A DNA stretch of 32,398 bases from Thermoproteota archaeon. GTDB lineage: Archaea > Thermoproteota > Thermoprotei_A > Sulfolobales > Desulfurococcaceae. Shown one piece after another: positions 16,724 to 25,477 of this stretch; positions within the stretch are counted from its first letter, which is position 1, and every line of letters starts with the position of its first letter. Below the pieces are notes generated by a model that saw only the letters and a program-made list of their open reading frames with translations, made no database searches and was not told the origin of the DNA. Location: NCBI GenBank assembly GCA_030550615.1, contig JAUQPA010000008.1, positions 1 through 32,398 on the forward strand, written 5' to 3'. The position numbers and the translations under genes were made by a program.

Positions 16724-17015
16724 CAGCCCGCGGACAAAGCCCCGTGCTCCATATATAAACACGCACCAGAGCCATCTCACGCCGGCTTCCTCCGGTGACC
16801 CATGAACGCTGGCGTCCGGGGTTAGGTTGCTCCCTTCCGGGCCTGGCCCGGTTCCCCCAGCTAAGGCGGTTCACCCTCTCTCTCCAGAGAGGGCTCCGCC
16901 TCCGCCAGCCCCATGGGGCGGAGTTCATTGCCTGCGCGTGAGGGGTGATGCGTGCTTATATATGGAGCACGGTTATCTGCCTCGGTGAACCGAGGCCTAC
17001 CCTTGTCCGCGGGCT
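16724..17015 (-). ncRNA. ffs: Signal recognition particle RNA (7S RNA)
   Basis: About 291 nt, strongly GC-rich. Ends 17003-17014 and 16726-16737 form a perfect 12-bp closing helix. Near the 5' end GCCTCGG/CCGAGGC forms an Alu-domain hairpin. Helix 5 is seen as 16956-16972 pairing with 16742-16758 (17 bp), continued by 16950-16954 with 16760-16764. Helix 6 is CCCTCTCT-GGAG-AGAGAGGG at 16874-16893, with the GGAG loop bound by SRP19. Helix 8 carries the SRP54 site CAGGCCCGGAAGGGAGCAAC near 16827-16846 with a GGAA tetraloop. This RNA is the scaffold that targets ribosomes making membrane and secreted proteins. Confidence 0.97.
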
Positions 17016-17035
17016 ATTTAGTATTGTCTGCCAAG

Positions 17036-17045
17036 TCTTTTATTA
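17036..17045 (-). promoter_or_regulatory. TATA box of the SRP RNA gene
   Basis: On the minus strand AATAAAAG is centred at about 17041, 26-27 bases upstream of the RNA 5' end at 17014-17015. It lies in the 37-base gap before the end of the threonine-synthase-like gene. Confidence 0.6.
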
Positions 17046-17051
17046 ATTTTT

Positions 17052-18116
17052 CTATAGTGTTTTAAGACCGGATCCGGTTAGCAGAAGCAGTACTGCTGCA
17101 CCACTGGGTATTTTATCTTTTATTTTCCTGTACGCTGCATAAACTGTTGCCGAGGTTGGTTCTACCAGGAACCCTGCTTGCCATAACTCTTCAAGTGCTG
17201 TGAGTATTTCGCTGTTCCCAACGAGTACTAGTTCTCCATGGCTTGATTTTATTTTATCCACTATTTCACTTAACCTCGGCGGATTATAAACCATTATTCC
17301 ATCCGCTAAGCTAGAATCTTCGCCTTCGGCTCGCTCACCGTATAATGCTTCGTGTAATGGTTGACAACTATACCCTTGAACAGCTATAAGCTTTGGCATC
17401 CTTGTGATCAAGCCCTGCTCCATTAGCTTTTCGAAGCCATATGCAAGCGCTAAAAACAAGCCCCCCGAGCCTACCGGTGCAAGAACATAATCTGGAACAC
17501 CGTAATCTTCGAAGACTTCATAGGCTATAGTTGCATGACCTATTATATATAATGGATTCCACAAGTGGGCAACGTAATAAACCTCTCTGTCTTTAACATA
17601 TTCGCTAACTATTCTAGATGCGCTTGATCTATCCTCGGATTCAATTACTTTACCACCAATTTTCAAAACAGCTTTCTTTTTACCGGGTGGAGCGGTTTTA
17701 GGCATAATTACAATGGGTTCAAGTCCATAGAGCTTCGAGTATAGTGTCACGGAGATACCAGTATTTCCACTAGTATCTACTACTGCTTTCTTAAATCCCA
17801 TTTTGTAGCCATAGTAAACAGCGAGAGCAGAGCCGCGATCCTTGAAGCTTCCGCCGGGGTTAAGGTATTCGAGCTTAAATAACAATACATGTTTAGAGTT
17901 TTTCTCGATAACCAATGGAGTTAAACCCTCCCCCCTAGTTTTCTCGGGTACAAACGGAACAAAGCCACTGTAGCGATGCCAAATGTTTCTCGAGGAATTA
18001 AATTCGCTTTTCACAGTATACTCTATAAATAAGGGTCTACCGCATTTTGGGCATTTCCAATGATAATTTTCAAGTAAGTTCTCCTCGAATCCACAGAATG
18101 TACATTTCCACTTCAT
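17052..18116 (-). CDS. thrC: Threonine synthase-like PLP enzyme
   Basis: A 354-residue fold-type II PLP enzyme. The N-terminus has a zinc ribbon (CTFC and CPKC pairs). The cofactor lysine is in NPGGSFKDRG, followed by SGNTG for the carboxylate and GSGGLFLAL for the phosphate of PLP. Threonine synthase converts O-phosphohomoserine to threonine. The lysine motif has NPGG where NPTG is more usual, and no other threonine-pathway gene is nearby, so a related beta-replacement enzyme is possible. A TATA-like GTTTAATT near 18139-18147 would start transcription at about the ATG, so the mRNA may be leaderless. Confidence 0.82.
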   Translation of the reverse strand: MKWKCTFCGFEENLLENYHWKCPKCGRPLFIEYTVKSEFNSSRNIWHRYSGFVPFVPEKTRGEGLTPLVIEKNSKHVLLFKLEYLNPGGSFKDRGSALAVYYGYKMGFKKAVVDTSGNTGISVTLYSKLYGLEPIVIMPKTAPPGKKKAVLKIGGKVIESEDRSSASRIVSEYVKDREVYYVAHLWNPLYIIGHATIAYEVFEDYGVPDYVLAPVGSGGLFLALAYGFEKLMEQGLITRMPKLIAVQGYSCQPLHEALYGERAEGEDSSLADGIMVYNPPRLSEIVDKIKSSHGELVLVGNSEILTALEELWQAGFLVEPTSATVYAAYRKIKDKIPSGAAVLLLLTGSGLKTL

Positions 18117-18162
18117 TGTGAAATACCCTAGTAACCTGAATTAAACAATTAGACAAGATTAG

Positions 18163-18172
18163 AATATAAATA
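18163..18172 (+). promoter_or_regulatory. TATA box of the GH57 gene
   Basis: AATATAAATA is centred near 18168, giving an expected start near 18194, just before the AGGGGAT ribosome site and the TTG start at 18205. Confidence 0.5.
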
Positions 18173-18204
18173 ATGCTTCTTTAAAATTAAATCAGGGGAT
18201 AATC

Positions 18205-21200
18205 TTGATATATTCGAGTAAAATTTACCAGAGAATCTCGGTAATTCTCATTATAATTATTACATTAAGCACCATAACATCGTTTTTTGTCAACACTGTA
18301 AATGCTCAACAGGAGAAAATATACGTGGCTATAATCTGGCATTATCACCAACCCTGGTATTATAGTCCCGATGAAACATACTTCATACTACCATGGGTTA
18401 GGATGCATTCGGTCGGTAACTACTATAAGATGGCCTACATTCTATCAAAATACCCGTCAATTAGAGTAACATTCACTTTCTCAGGTTCTCTCCTAGAGCA
18501 AATCGTGGACTACGTTGAAAACAACAAAATGGATATCAGAGAAATAATATCGTTGAGGATAGTGAATGGATCAATCTCGCGAGACGATGTTTACGATATG
18601 CTGAAGATACCAGGTGGATTTTTCGATATAAACTGGGCTAGATTCGTGGAAAATTCACCCAGGTACAGAGAACTAAGAGATCTCTCGCAGAGCTTGCAGA
18701 AAGACTGTGCATTAAAATCGAAAAGTGAAAACGAATACAAAAACTGCATTATAGATGGATTTACCCAGGGTAATCTACTGCATCAGAACGTGGTAGATCT
18801 AGCAGTATTATTCAATTTGCTTTGGATAGACCCCGAGGTTGCTAGAGAAAACTACCCAGATATATATGAATTAATGGTTAAAGCGTATAATTCAACTAAA
18901 CCAAGCTACTCGATTAGCGACTTAGTTAAAATACTCGGTGTTCACAGAGAAATAATGAAAAAAGTACTAGCAACTTACCGTGAACTAGCTTCAAGAAACC
19001 AAATAGAGCTCATACCTGTTCCCTATAGTCACCCATTAGCACCTCTCCTAGTTGATGCTAATTTGTCAAGTGACTTGGAAACACACGTCAGGCTAGGTGT
19101 TGATCTATTTAAAAAATACTTTGGAATAACCCCTAAGGGAATTTGGCCGGCTGAGCAGGCAGTAAACGAATATGTTGTACATGCTTTTAAGAAAGCGGGT
19201 ATTAATTGGACTGTTACAGATAGCACGATATTATCAGCCGCTGGTATAAATGCTAAAGATGTAAATAATCTAGGTGTTCCATGGTACATAGATTTCCCAG
19301 AAGGAAGAATATACGTATTTTTCAGGGAAACCGAGCTAAGCAACTTGATTAGTTTTCAGTATAGTACCTGGGACCAGGATCAGGCAGTCAACGACTTCAT
19401 TAGTAGAATATTACAATACAGAAGCAACGCTAGAGGACCCAGAATCGTAGTAATAGCACTAGATGGCGAAAATCCATGGGAAAATTACCCGGATTTCGGA
19501 TGTGTTTTCTTGAATAAATTGTACTCTAAACTCTCCGAGCTACAGAAACAAGGGGTTTTAGAAACTATTACACCCTGGGATTTCATATCTAGGTTTGCGA
19601 GTGAAGCGAGATCTCTACCTTTAAGACAGTACAGCTACTTGGATTTAGTACAGAAAGACATAGCTGATCTACCAAGCGATAGTTACGGAGACGCATACTC
19701 TGATCTACCGAGGAAAAATGTAACAGCTAGATTACCGGAGGGCTCGTGGGGAGGCGGAGAGATTGCTATATGGATTGGTGATAGGCAGGAGAACGTTGCC
19801 TTCATGTGGATGATTAAAGCGAGAGATGAAATAATGAGAAAACTAGGAGTAGAGGATCTCATTGAATTATACAACAAGTACCCAGATGTAGCAAAGTATT
19901 TGCTCAAAGCACAAGCAAGTGATTGGTGGTGGTGGTATGGTGGCGACGGAGGAGGTTCGCCCGCGCCATTTGATCCATTATTCAAAGCATATCTAATTAA
20001 AGCATATGAACTAGCGGGCTTAGAACCTCCTAATTATTTGAAAGTAACCGCGTATCCTGATGGAAGACCTATTGGTACATTAAATTCAATTGCACCATCA
20101 CTTATCGATAAAGAATTAAAAATGGATGGTGTTATCGAGAACACTTGGTATGAATTGTTAAATCAAGGTAAAGCATTAAATGTAGTAGTAGGCGATGTTT
20201 TATCGAATGCTTTTGTAGCTTTAGATACAAACACCTTGTACTTTGCATTTAGCATTGGAGAAGTTAACTTAAGTGGTTTAAAAATAGCAATATATTTTGC
20301 AACTCCCCGCGTTAATATGACTCCTTACAATCCAGGTTACAACATATACCCAAGAAATGCACGTGTAGATCTAGGCATTCACTTAGCCCGCGAAATACTA
20401 ATAGATCCCTTATCTAGAACAGCAACTATAAGTAAAGCGGATGGGAAAGGTAACTGGATAGTAATGAAGACTATTACTGATGTGTACTCATCTACTACTT
20501 CTAATGCAAGTTACGTAGAAGTAGGAATTAAAATAGTAGACCTAGATCTCGCTCCTGGAGATGCTTATTTCGCAATAGCTCTCTACAGGAACGAGCAATT
20601 AATTGAATGGTCCACAAGGCTGGGTTCCGCATACCTTTTATTTATTCCAACACCGCCCATAGAGGTTCAAGGCAATGTAGTACTCGACATGGAAGACCCG
20701 GTAGGAGATGACGATGGAGCAGGAGGATACACTTATCCAACCAACCCGGTATTTAAACCAGGAGTATTTGACCTTGTAAGGTTTACTCTAATAGATGCTC
20801 AAGATAAGTTAATCTTTAAGTTCCAGTTTAGAACTCTCGGAGGGAACCCATGGGGTGGGCCAAACGGGTGGAGTCTCCAGCAAATACATGTGTACGTCAA
20901 AACAACTCTGCCTGAGACAGGAAAACTCGAAGCAATAGGATTAAATATCGTGATTGAACATGGATGGCATATGGCGTTATTAGTTGCTCCAGGATGGGGG
21001 ACAGACCCGCTTCCAAAAGGCGAGAGAACGGCATTGTATTACTATGATAAGGAGCAGCCGGTTGTTCAAAATGGATTCCTCAAAGCATATGCAGATCAAG
21101 CCACAAACAGTATAATAGTTGAAGCATCCAAGAGCATCTTTTATGATGTAGAAAACATCGAGAAATGGACCTTTGTTGTCGCAGTTACAAGTCACGATGG

Positions 21201-21648
21201 TTATGGTGAAAACAAGATACGACCATTCCTGGTGGGTGGCGGGGAGTGGCAAGTAGGAGTTCCATCAGGATACGCTCTAGCTGTATTGAATCATGTTATT
21301 CCCTACGTGCTAGATTTGCTGGCTCCAACAAAGGATGAGCAGTATAGAATGCTGCAGAGTTTTGATCCAAGCAAAAAGGAATTAGCCAGGGTTTCTGGAA
21401 TCACTGTATCTAAACCTACACCGACTTCAACTACAACTATTCCTACGACCCCGTATACGACAATGCCTACAGTAACTACACCGAGTTCAACAACAACCCC
21501 GCGTACTACTCCAACAACTACTTCCCCGATATCTACGGCGCTGGCAACAGAACCTTCTATAAACACGGGTTTAATAATTGGGATAACCGTGGTGTTCGTG
21601 GCTATAGTGGTAGCAATAGTAGCACTAGTGAAGAAAACTCGTAGATGA
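18205..21648 (+). CDS. Secreted, membrane-anchored GH57 amylopullulanase
   Basis: An 1147-residue extracellular glycoside hydrolase. Residues 1-34 form a signal peptide ending VNAQQ. The GH57 catalytic domain shows HYHQP (46-50), the nucleophile Glu317 in GIWPAEQAV and the acid/base Asp420 in ALDGENPWENYPDF. Their 103-residue spacing equals that in characterised thermococcal amylopullulanases. Residues of about 690-1060 form beta-rich C-terminal modules like those of glucodextranase-type enzymes. A Thr/Ser/Pro-rich stalk (about 1065-1110), likely glycosylated, leads to one membrane helix and a KKTRR stop-transfer tail. It would cut alpha-1,4 and alpha-1,6 links of starch or pullulan at the cell surface. 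Confidence 0.93.
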   Translation: MIYSSKIYQRISVILIIIITLSTITSFFVNTVNAQQEKIYVAIIWHYHQPWYYSPDETYFILPWVRMHSVGNYYKMAYILSKYPSIRVTFTFSGSLLEQIVDYVENNKMDIREIISLRIVNGSISRDDVYDMLKIPGGFFDINWARFVENSPRYRELRDLSQSLQKDCALKSKSENEYKNCIIDGFTQGNLLHQNVVDLAVLFNLLWIDPEVARENYPDIYELMVKAYNSTKPSYSISDLVKILGVHREIMKKVLATYRELASRNQIELIPVPYSHPLAPLLVDANLSSDLETHVRLGVDLFKKYFGITPKGIWPAEQAVNEYVVHAFKKAGINWTVTDSTILSAAGINAKDVNNLGVPWYIDFPEGRIYVFFRETELSNLISFQYSTWDQDQAVNDFISRILQYRSNARGPRIVVIALDGENPWENYPDFGCVFLNKLYSKLSELQKQGVLETITPWDFISRFASEARSLPLRQYSYLDLVQKDIADLPSDSYGDAYSDLPRKNVTARLPEGSWGGGEIAIWIGDRQENVAFMWMIKARDEIMRKLGVEDLIELYNKYPDVAKYLLKAQASDWWWWYGGDGGGSPAPFDPLFKAYLIKAYELAGLEPPNYLKVTAYPDGRPIGTLNSIAPSLIDKELKMDGVIENTWYELLNQGKALNVVVGDVLSNAFVALDTNTLYFAFSIGEVNLSGLKIAIYFATPRVNMTPYNPGYNIYPRNARVDLGIHLAREILIDPLSRTATISKADGKGNWIVMKTITDVYSSTTSNASYVEVGIKIVDLDLAPGDAYFAIALYRNEQLIEWSTRLGSAYLLFIPTPPIEVQGNVVLDMEDPVGDDDGAGGYTYPTNPVFKPGVFDLVRFTLIDAQDKLIFKFQFRTLGGNPWGGPNGWSLQQIHVYVKTTLPETGKLEAIGLNIVIEHGWHMALLVAPGWGTDPLPKGERTALYYYDKEQPVVQNGFLKAYADQATNSIIVEASKSIFYDVENIEKWTFVVAVTSHDGYGENKIRPFLVGGGEWQVGVPSGYALAVLNHVIPYVLDLLAPTKDEQYRMLQSFDPSKKELARVSGITVSKPTPTSTTTIPTTPYTTMPTVTTPSSTTTPRTTPTTTSPISTALATEPSINTGLIIGITVVFVAIVVAIVALVKKTRR

Positions 21649-21688
21649 GATGAAAGTTTGATTATGATTATACATAAAAAATATTTGC

Positions 21689-21697
21689 TTTTTAAAA
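21689..21697 (+). promoter_or_regulatory. TATA-like box of the sugar ABC ATPase gene
   Basis: TTTTTAAAA is centred near 21694, giving an expected start near 21720, upstream of the GGAGG ribosome site. T-rich bases at 21703-21712 may at the same time terminate the GH57 transcript. Confidence 0.4.
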
Positions 21698-21749
21698 TCA
21701 CGTTTTATTTTTCCCAAACTTAAAGTAATTATTGGAGGAAGTGGGGAAC

Positions 21750-22928
21750 ATGGCTAAAGTTGAGTTGAAAGATATTGTGAAGAAATTTGGCAAGGTAATA
21801 GCAGTTGATCACGTTAACTTAAAGATAGAAGATGGAGAATTTTTCACTCTTCTAGGACCAAGTGGTTGTGGTAAAACAACTACTCTGAGAATAATTGCTG
21901 GCTTAGAATTTCCAGATGAAGGAGATGTTATAATCGATGACAGAGTTGTAACGCATCTTCACCCAAAGGATAGAGATATAGCAATGGTGTTCCAGAACTA
22001 CGCACTATATCCACACATGACAGTATTCGAGAACATAGCATTTCCGCTAGAAGCACGGAGAAAACAACATGGTCTAAGCAAGGAGGAGATCCGTAGACGA
22101 GTAGTAGAGGTAGCAAAATTCCTTGGCATAGAAGATCTTCTCGATAGGTATCCAGGTCAATTAAGCGGTGGTCAGCAACAAAGAGTTGCCTTAGCTAGAG
22201 CTCTGGTTAGAAAACCAAAAGTTTGGTTACTAGACGAGCCCTTAAGTAACTTAGATGCTAAATTAAGAGTGCTCATGAGAGGTGAATTGAAAAAACTTCA
22301 GAAAACACTGGGTATAACGACAATTTATGTTACTCATGATCAAGTTGAAGCAATGAGCATGTCGGATAGGGTAGCTGTCATGAACAAGGGTAAGGTACTT
22401 CAGGTTGGCTCACCGGACGACCTTTATAATAAACCAATGGATATATTTGTCGCAACATTCATAGGATCTCCGCCAATGAACATTATATCATGTGTATTCG
22501 AGGAATTAGCTAAAGAAATAGAGTACATTTCACCCGTGGAGCTGAAGGGAGGTATACTCGGGGAAGGAGAGGTTTTTACAAGGTACCAAATAAACTGTTA
22601 TGATGCATTAAAAATACCAGTTGCTCCAAGTTATGCCAGCATTCTCTTGGAGAAGAACGTAAAAGAAGTATTTATTGGAGTAAGACCGGAATACATGGAG
22701 ATTCATAAAATACCTCCTCAATTTGAACTCGGAGTATTAAAGGCAAAGGTAGATGTGGTTGAAGCCCTTGGATCCGAGAATATTCTAAACATACTCGTTG
22801 GATCCGATCTAGTTAAAGTAAAGACGCCGGGAACATTACGGGTTAATCCAGGCGAAGAAATCTATGTCAGAATAGACTTGAGTAAAATACTAGTATTTGA
22901 TAAAAAATCAGGCAAATTAATTATATGA
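21750..22928 (+). CDS. Sugar ABC transporter ATP-binding protein, MalK/MsmK type
   Basis: About 392 residues. Walker A is GPSGCGKTT, Q-loop VFQNYALYPHMTV, signature LSGGQQQR, Walker B VWLLDEPLSNLD and H-loop YVTHDQVEA. The C-terminal 130 residues are the TOBE/OB regulatory region typical of carbohydrate importers (CUT1). No permease or binding protein is in the window, so it may energise importers encoded elsewhere. Its place just after the GH57 amylopullulanase suggests uptake of maltooligosaccharides. The start is taken at ATG 21750, preceded by GGAGG and GTGGGG; a TTG at 21732 is the upstream alternative. Confidence 0.93.
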   Translation: MAKVELKDIVKKFGKVIAVDHVNLKIEDGEFFTLLGPSGCGKTTTLRIIAGLEFPDEGDVIIDDRVVTHLHPKDRDIAMVFQNYALYPHMTVFENIAFPLEARRKQHGLSKEEIRRRVVEVAKFLGIEDLLDRYPGQLSGGQQQRVALARALVRKPKVWLLDEPLSNLDAKLRVLMRGELKKLQKTLGITTIYVTHDQVEAMSMSDRVAVMNKGKVLQVGSPDDLYNKPMDIFVATFIGSPPMNIISCVFEELAKEIEYISPVELKGGILGEGEVFTRYQINCYDALKIPVAPSYASILLEKNVKEVFIGVRPEYMEIHKIPPQFELGVLKAKVDVVEALGSENILNILVGSDLVKVKTPGTLRVNPGEEIYVRIDLSKILVFDKKSGKLII

Positions 22929-23153
22929 TTACTTAGTACTAACCACTCATTAGTTTTAAGCACGAAGTATTACTTTAATTTATCCATGGGATTTTCCTCG
23001 AATATAATTAACACCATCGTGGTTTCATGATTTAGAATTTCGCTATGTTCATTTCTCAATATTCGTTTTCTTCATGTACAGCTGTATTGTTAAACCTTGA
23101 AAGACCAGGGACAATGCTAGCCTGTGTGGCTACTTATACTTAGTTCAAAATAA

Positions 23154-24707
23154 TCAATATCTTGCCGAAACATACTTTAAATAATAACTTCCAATAACTC
23201 TAACTACTCCTCCTACGTATTCTAATCTAGTTGCTAAGTTGAATAAATTGTAGATAGTCTCCCTATCTGTAAAAAACGGTATTAACGCCAAGTAAACTAA
23301 TGAATATATAGATAAACCCGTGATTGTAGCCGCGATTAAACCCAGTATGAAATACACTGTTGCCATTGTACTAACATGGATTGTTATTAACGTTGAGGAA
23401 GCGAATCCCGAGATAAAAGCTATTAGAGAAGGAATAAAGGTTTTAATATTACGTGAGAAGTTTAGCTTTAGATCAAGCGATTTTGAGGCAATAGCGTACG
23501 CTATAGTTGCTGAAACAACATTTCCTACTATATACGATAGCCCAGCGCCTGCGACGCCCATTATGGGTGTAAGCATGTATGATAAAATAACAGTAATGCT
23601 GAATCCCGCGAGGCTGGTTATCGCATTGTACTTCGTGGCTTTCAACACGATGAAGTAATTTCCTATCACAAGTGAACCGAGAAGAACTGGCAGCAATGAG
23701 CTTAATCCATATATTATTGCGTATATTGGGGCGTTTACATAGGATCTTCCGTAGATTCGTGTAAGTGGATAAATTACGGATAAGTAACAAAAGCCTAACG
23801 CAATGGAAATTGTTGAAGAGTAGAATACAGCATCTTTGGCGCTTTCCTTCATTTGGTCTACGTTTTCAATTAAGATAGGGAGTGAAGTAAGCACAGCGGT
23901 CGAAATAGAGCCTAGAAGTATCCCAAGGGGCATTAGAGAATTAAGTGCAACACCGTAATCACCTAGTTCGCTATTTGATACATTTCTCGAAAGAATAGTG
24001 TCAACTATGGGTTTCAGGAAAACGCCACTTAATGACGCAACAAATAAAGGCCATGAAATACCCAGCATCTTGGTGGCGATAGATAAAGAAAACCGGGGGC
24101 TTCTGAAAATTGAGATAAATAAAGCCATATATAGGATCGAAACAACCATGTAACCAATAGAATAAGCTAAGGCGGCTCCATGGATTCCTAGGCCTAGTAA
24201 TACGAATAAAACCGCTAGAGGGCCTCTCACAACATATTGAGTAATATTGATTGATGCTGAGATTTCATACTTACCCAGTCCATTAAATATAGCTGAGAGA
24301 ACGCCTAGTATTGATGAAAAAATCGTGTAAAATGAAAGTGCTCTGATGGGTTCTGTTAGTATAGGTCTTCCGAGCAAGTACGCGAAGTAATCAGCGGAGA
24401 GATATACTATGATGCCTCCTATAGCGCTCGTCAATGCTCTTAACACCAGCCCGGTCCACGCATAGATATCCTTGTTGGATCCGGGCTTAGCAGTATACCT
24501 CGATACTACTCCCCCTAAGCCAAGGTCAACGAGGCTTGCAACCATGGAGGGATAGGTAAGGGCGATTGAAAGTAATCCATAGTTATCGCGTCCAAGCAGG
24601 TTAGCTATTAGAACACTAAACACGAAGCCCACAGCAATTGATAGAAGTTGACCTAGCGTTAATACGAAACTTCCTTTAACAATCCTTTCAGCAACCTCGT
24701 TACTCAA
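23154..24707 (-). CDS. MOP-superfamily flippase, polysaccharide/lipid-linked sugar exporter
   Basis: A 517-residue protein with about 14 predicted membrane helices and the N-terminal pattern GSFVLTLGQLLSIAVGFVFS and ANLLGRDNYGLLSIALTYPS of Wzx/RfbX-type polysaccharide flippases. These proteins move lipid-linked oligosaccharides across the membrane, for example for S-layer glycosylation or surface glycans. The substrate is unknown; no glycosyltransferase is adjacent, though a sugar epimerase lies 3 kb away. TTG at 24707 has GGTG eight bases upstream. The 225-base gap after its stop (22929-23153) holds only a 5-bp TAGCC/GGCTA hairpin near 23120-23135. Confidence 0.88.
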   Translation of the reverse strand: MSNEVAERIVKGSFVLTLGQLLSIAVGFVFSVLIANLLGRDNYGLLSIALTYPSMVASLVDLGLGGVVSRYTAKPGSNKDIYAWTGLVLRALTSAIGGIIVYLSADYFAYLLGRPILTEPIRALSFYTIFSSILGVLSAIFNGLGKYEISASINITQYVVRGPLAVLFVLLGLGIHGAALAYSIGYMVVSILYMALFISIFRSPRFSLSIATKMLGISWPLFVASLSGVFLKPIVDTILSRNVSNSELGDYGVALNSLMPLGILLGSISTAVLTSLPILIENVDQMKESAKDAVFYSSTISIALGFCYLSVIYPLTRIYGRSYVNAPIYAIIYGLSSLLPVLLGSLVIGNYFIVLKATKYNAITSLAGFSITVILSYMLTPIMGVAGAGLSYIVGNVVSATIAYAIASKSLDLKLNFSRNIKTFIPSLIAFISGFASSTLITIHVSTMATVYFILGLIAATITGLSIYSLVYLALIPFFTDRETIYNLFNLATRLEYVGGVVRVIGSYYLKYVSARY

Positions 24708-24813
24708 TAGTTAACACCATTCAGGGTAATCTCCATTTAATACTCGAGGCTGTTTCAACTTTGTAGTTTAATTCCTATCATTAAATAATGGAATAATATC
24801 ACTCATTTTTAAA

Positions 24814-24823
24814 GTATAAATAA
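24814..24823 (+). promoter_or_regulatory. TATA box of the HAD phosphatase gene
   Basis: GTATAAATAA is centred near 24818. Normal spacing puts the transcription start at about 24845, which is the A of the first ATG, so the mRNA may be leaderless. Confidence 0.5.
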
Positions 24824-24844
24824 CGACATAAACTATGTTCAGGA

Positions 24845-25477
24845 ATGCTTGTGCTAAATAGGTTGAAGGTGATGAATCAAGCTAGCTGGCTGCTGTTAGT
24901 TGATCTTGATAAAACGATTTGGGATTGCGAAGATATATCATCAATGCGCCCGCCTTTCAAAACGCAGGGAGGCAACTTGTTCTTTGATGCTAATGGAAAC
25001 GCGGTAAGAATTAAGGAATACATGGTTAGGTTCTTAAGATGGGCTAGGTCCAGAGGAGCACTGGTGGTTGCTTTAAGCTGGAATATTCCAGAAGTAGCAT
25101 TGGAAGCCTTAAAGACAACGCATCTAATAAGTTTATTTGATTATTACGCAATAGAGTTTCACCCACGCAAGGACATGATGTTATTGAACCTTGCTCGAGA
25201 ACTAAGAGAGAAGGGGTTGTATCATGTGTTGAACTGCATAGTATACATCGATGACTCCAAACATCACTTAGAACTAGTTTCAAGCATCGTGGATGCCTGT
25301 TGTCTACAACCCGAAGTAGATTTTAATGATTTAGCGTCACTTATTAAAGCTGTTTCAAGGTGTTTAATAAGATGTAGATTGAAGACGTGGTTTCAGTACT
25401 ACGGTGAACAACATGGAGATAATGTACCCGGTGATAGCGGCAGTTATCTGGAGCACGAATCCAGCGTTCATTTATAA
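24845..25477 (+). CDS. HAD-superfamily phosphatase, MDP-1-like
   Basis: 210 residues. HAD motif I is DLDKTIWD, motif II is the serine in ALSWN, motif III the lysine of HPRKDMM, and motif IV IDDSKHH. The order and spacing resemble magnesium-dependent phosphatase 1. The substrate is unknown. The ATG at 24845 would be leaderless; an ATG at 24872, with GGTTGAAGGTG upstream, would remove nine residues. The last 20 or so codons overlap the start of the EamA gene in another frame, and this tail looks less protein-like than the rest, so the true C-terminus may have been extended by loss of an earlier stop. Confidence 0.78.
   Translation: MLVLNRLKVMNQASWLLLVDLDKTIWDCEDISSMRPPFKTQGGNLFFDANGNAVRIKEYMVRFLRWARSRGALVVALSWNIPEVALEALKTTHLISLFDYYAIEFHPRKDMMLLNLARELREKGLYHVLNCIVYIDDSKHHLELVSSIVDACCLQPEVDFNDLASLIKAVSRCLIRCRLKTWFQYYGEQHGDNVPGDSGSYLEHESSVHL

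Noticed and set aside
16662-16928. An 88-codon frame on the minus strand rich in Arg and Trp
   Set aside because: It lies inside the SRP RNA and its composition simply reflects the GC-rich RNA gene.
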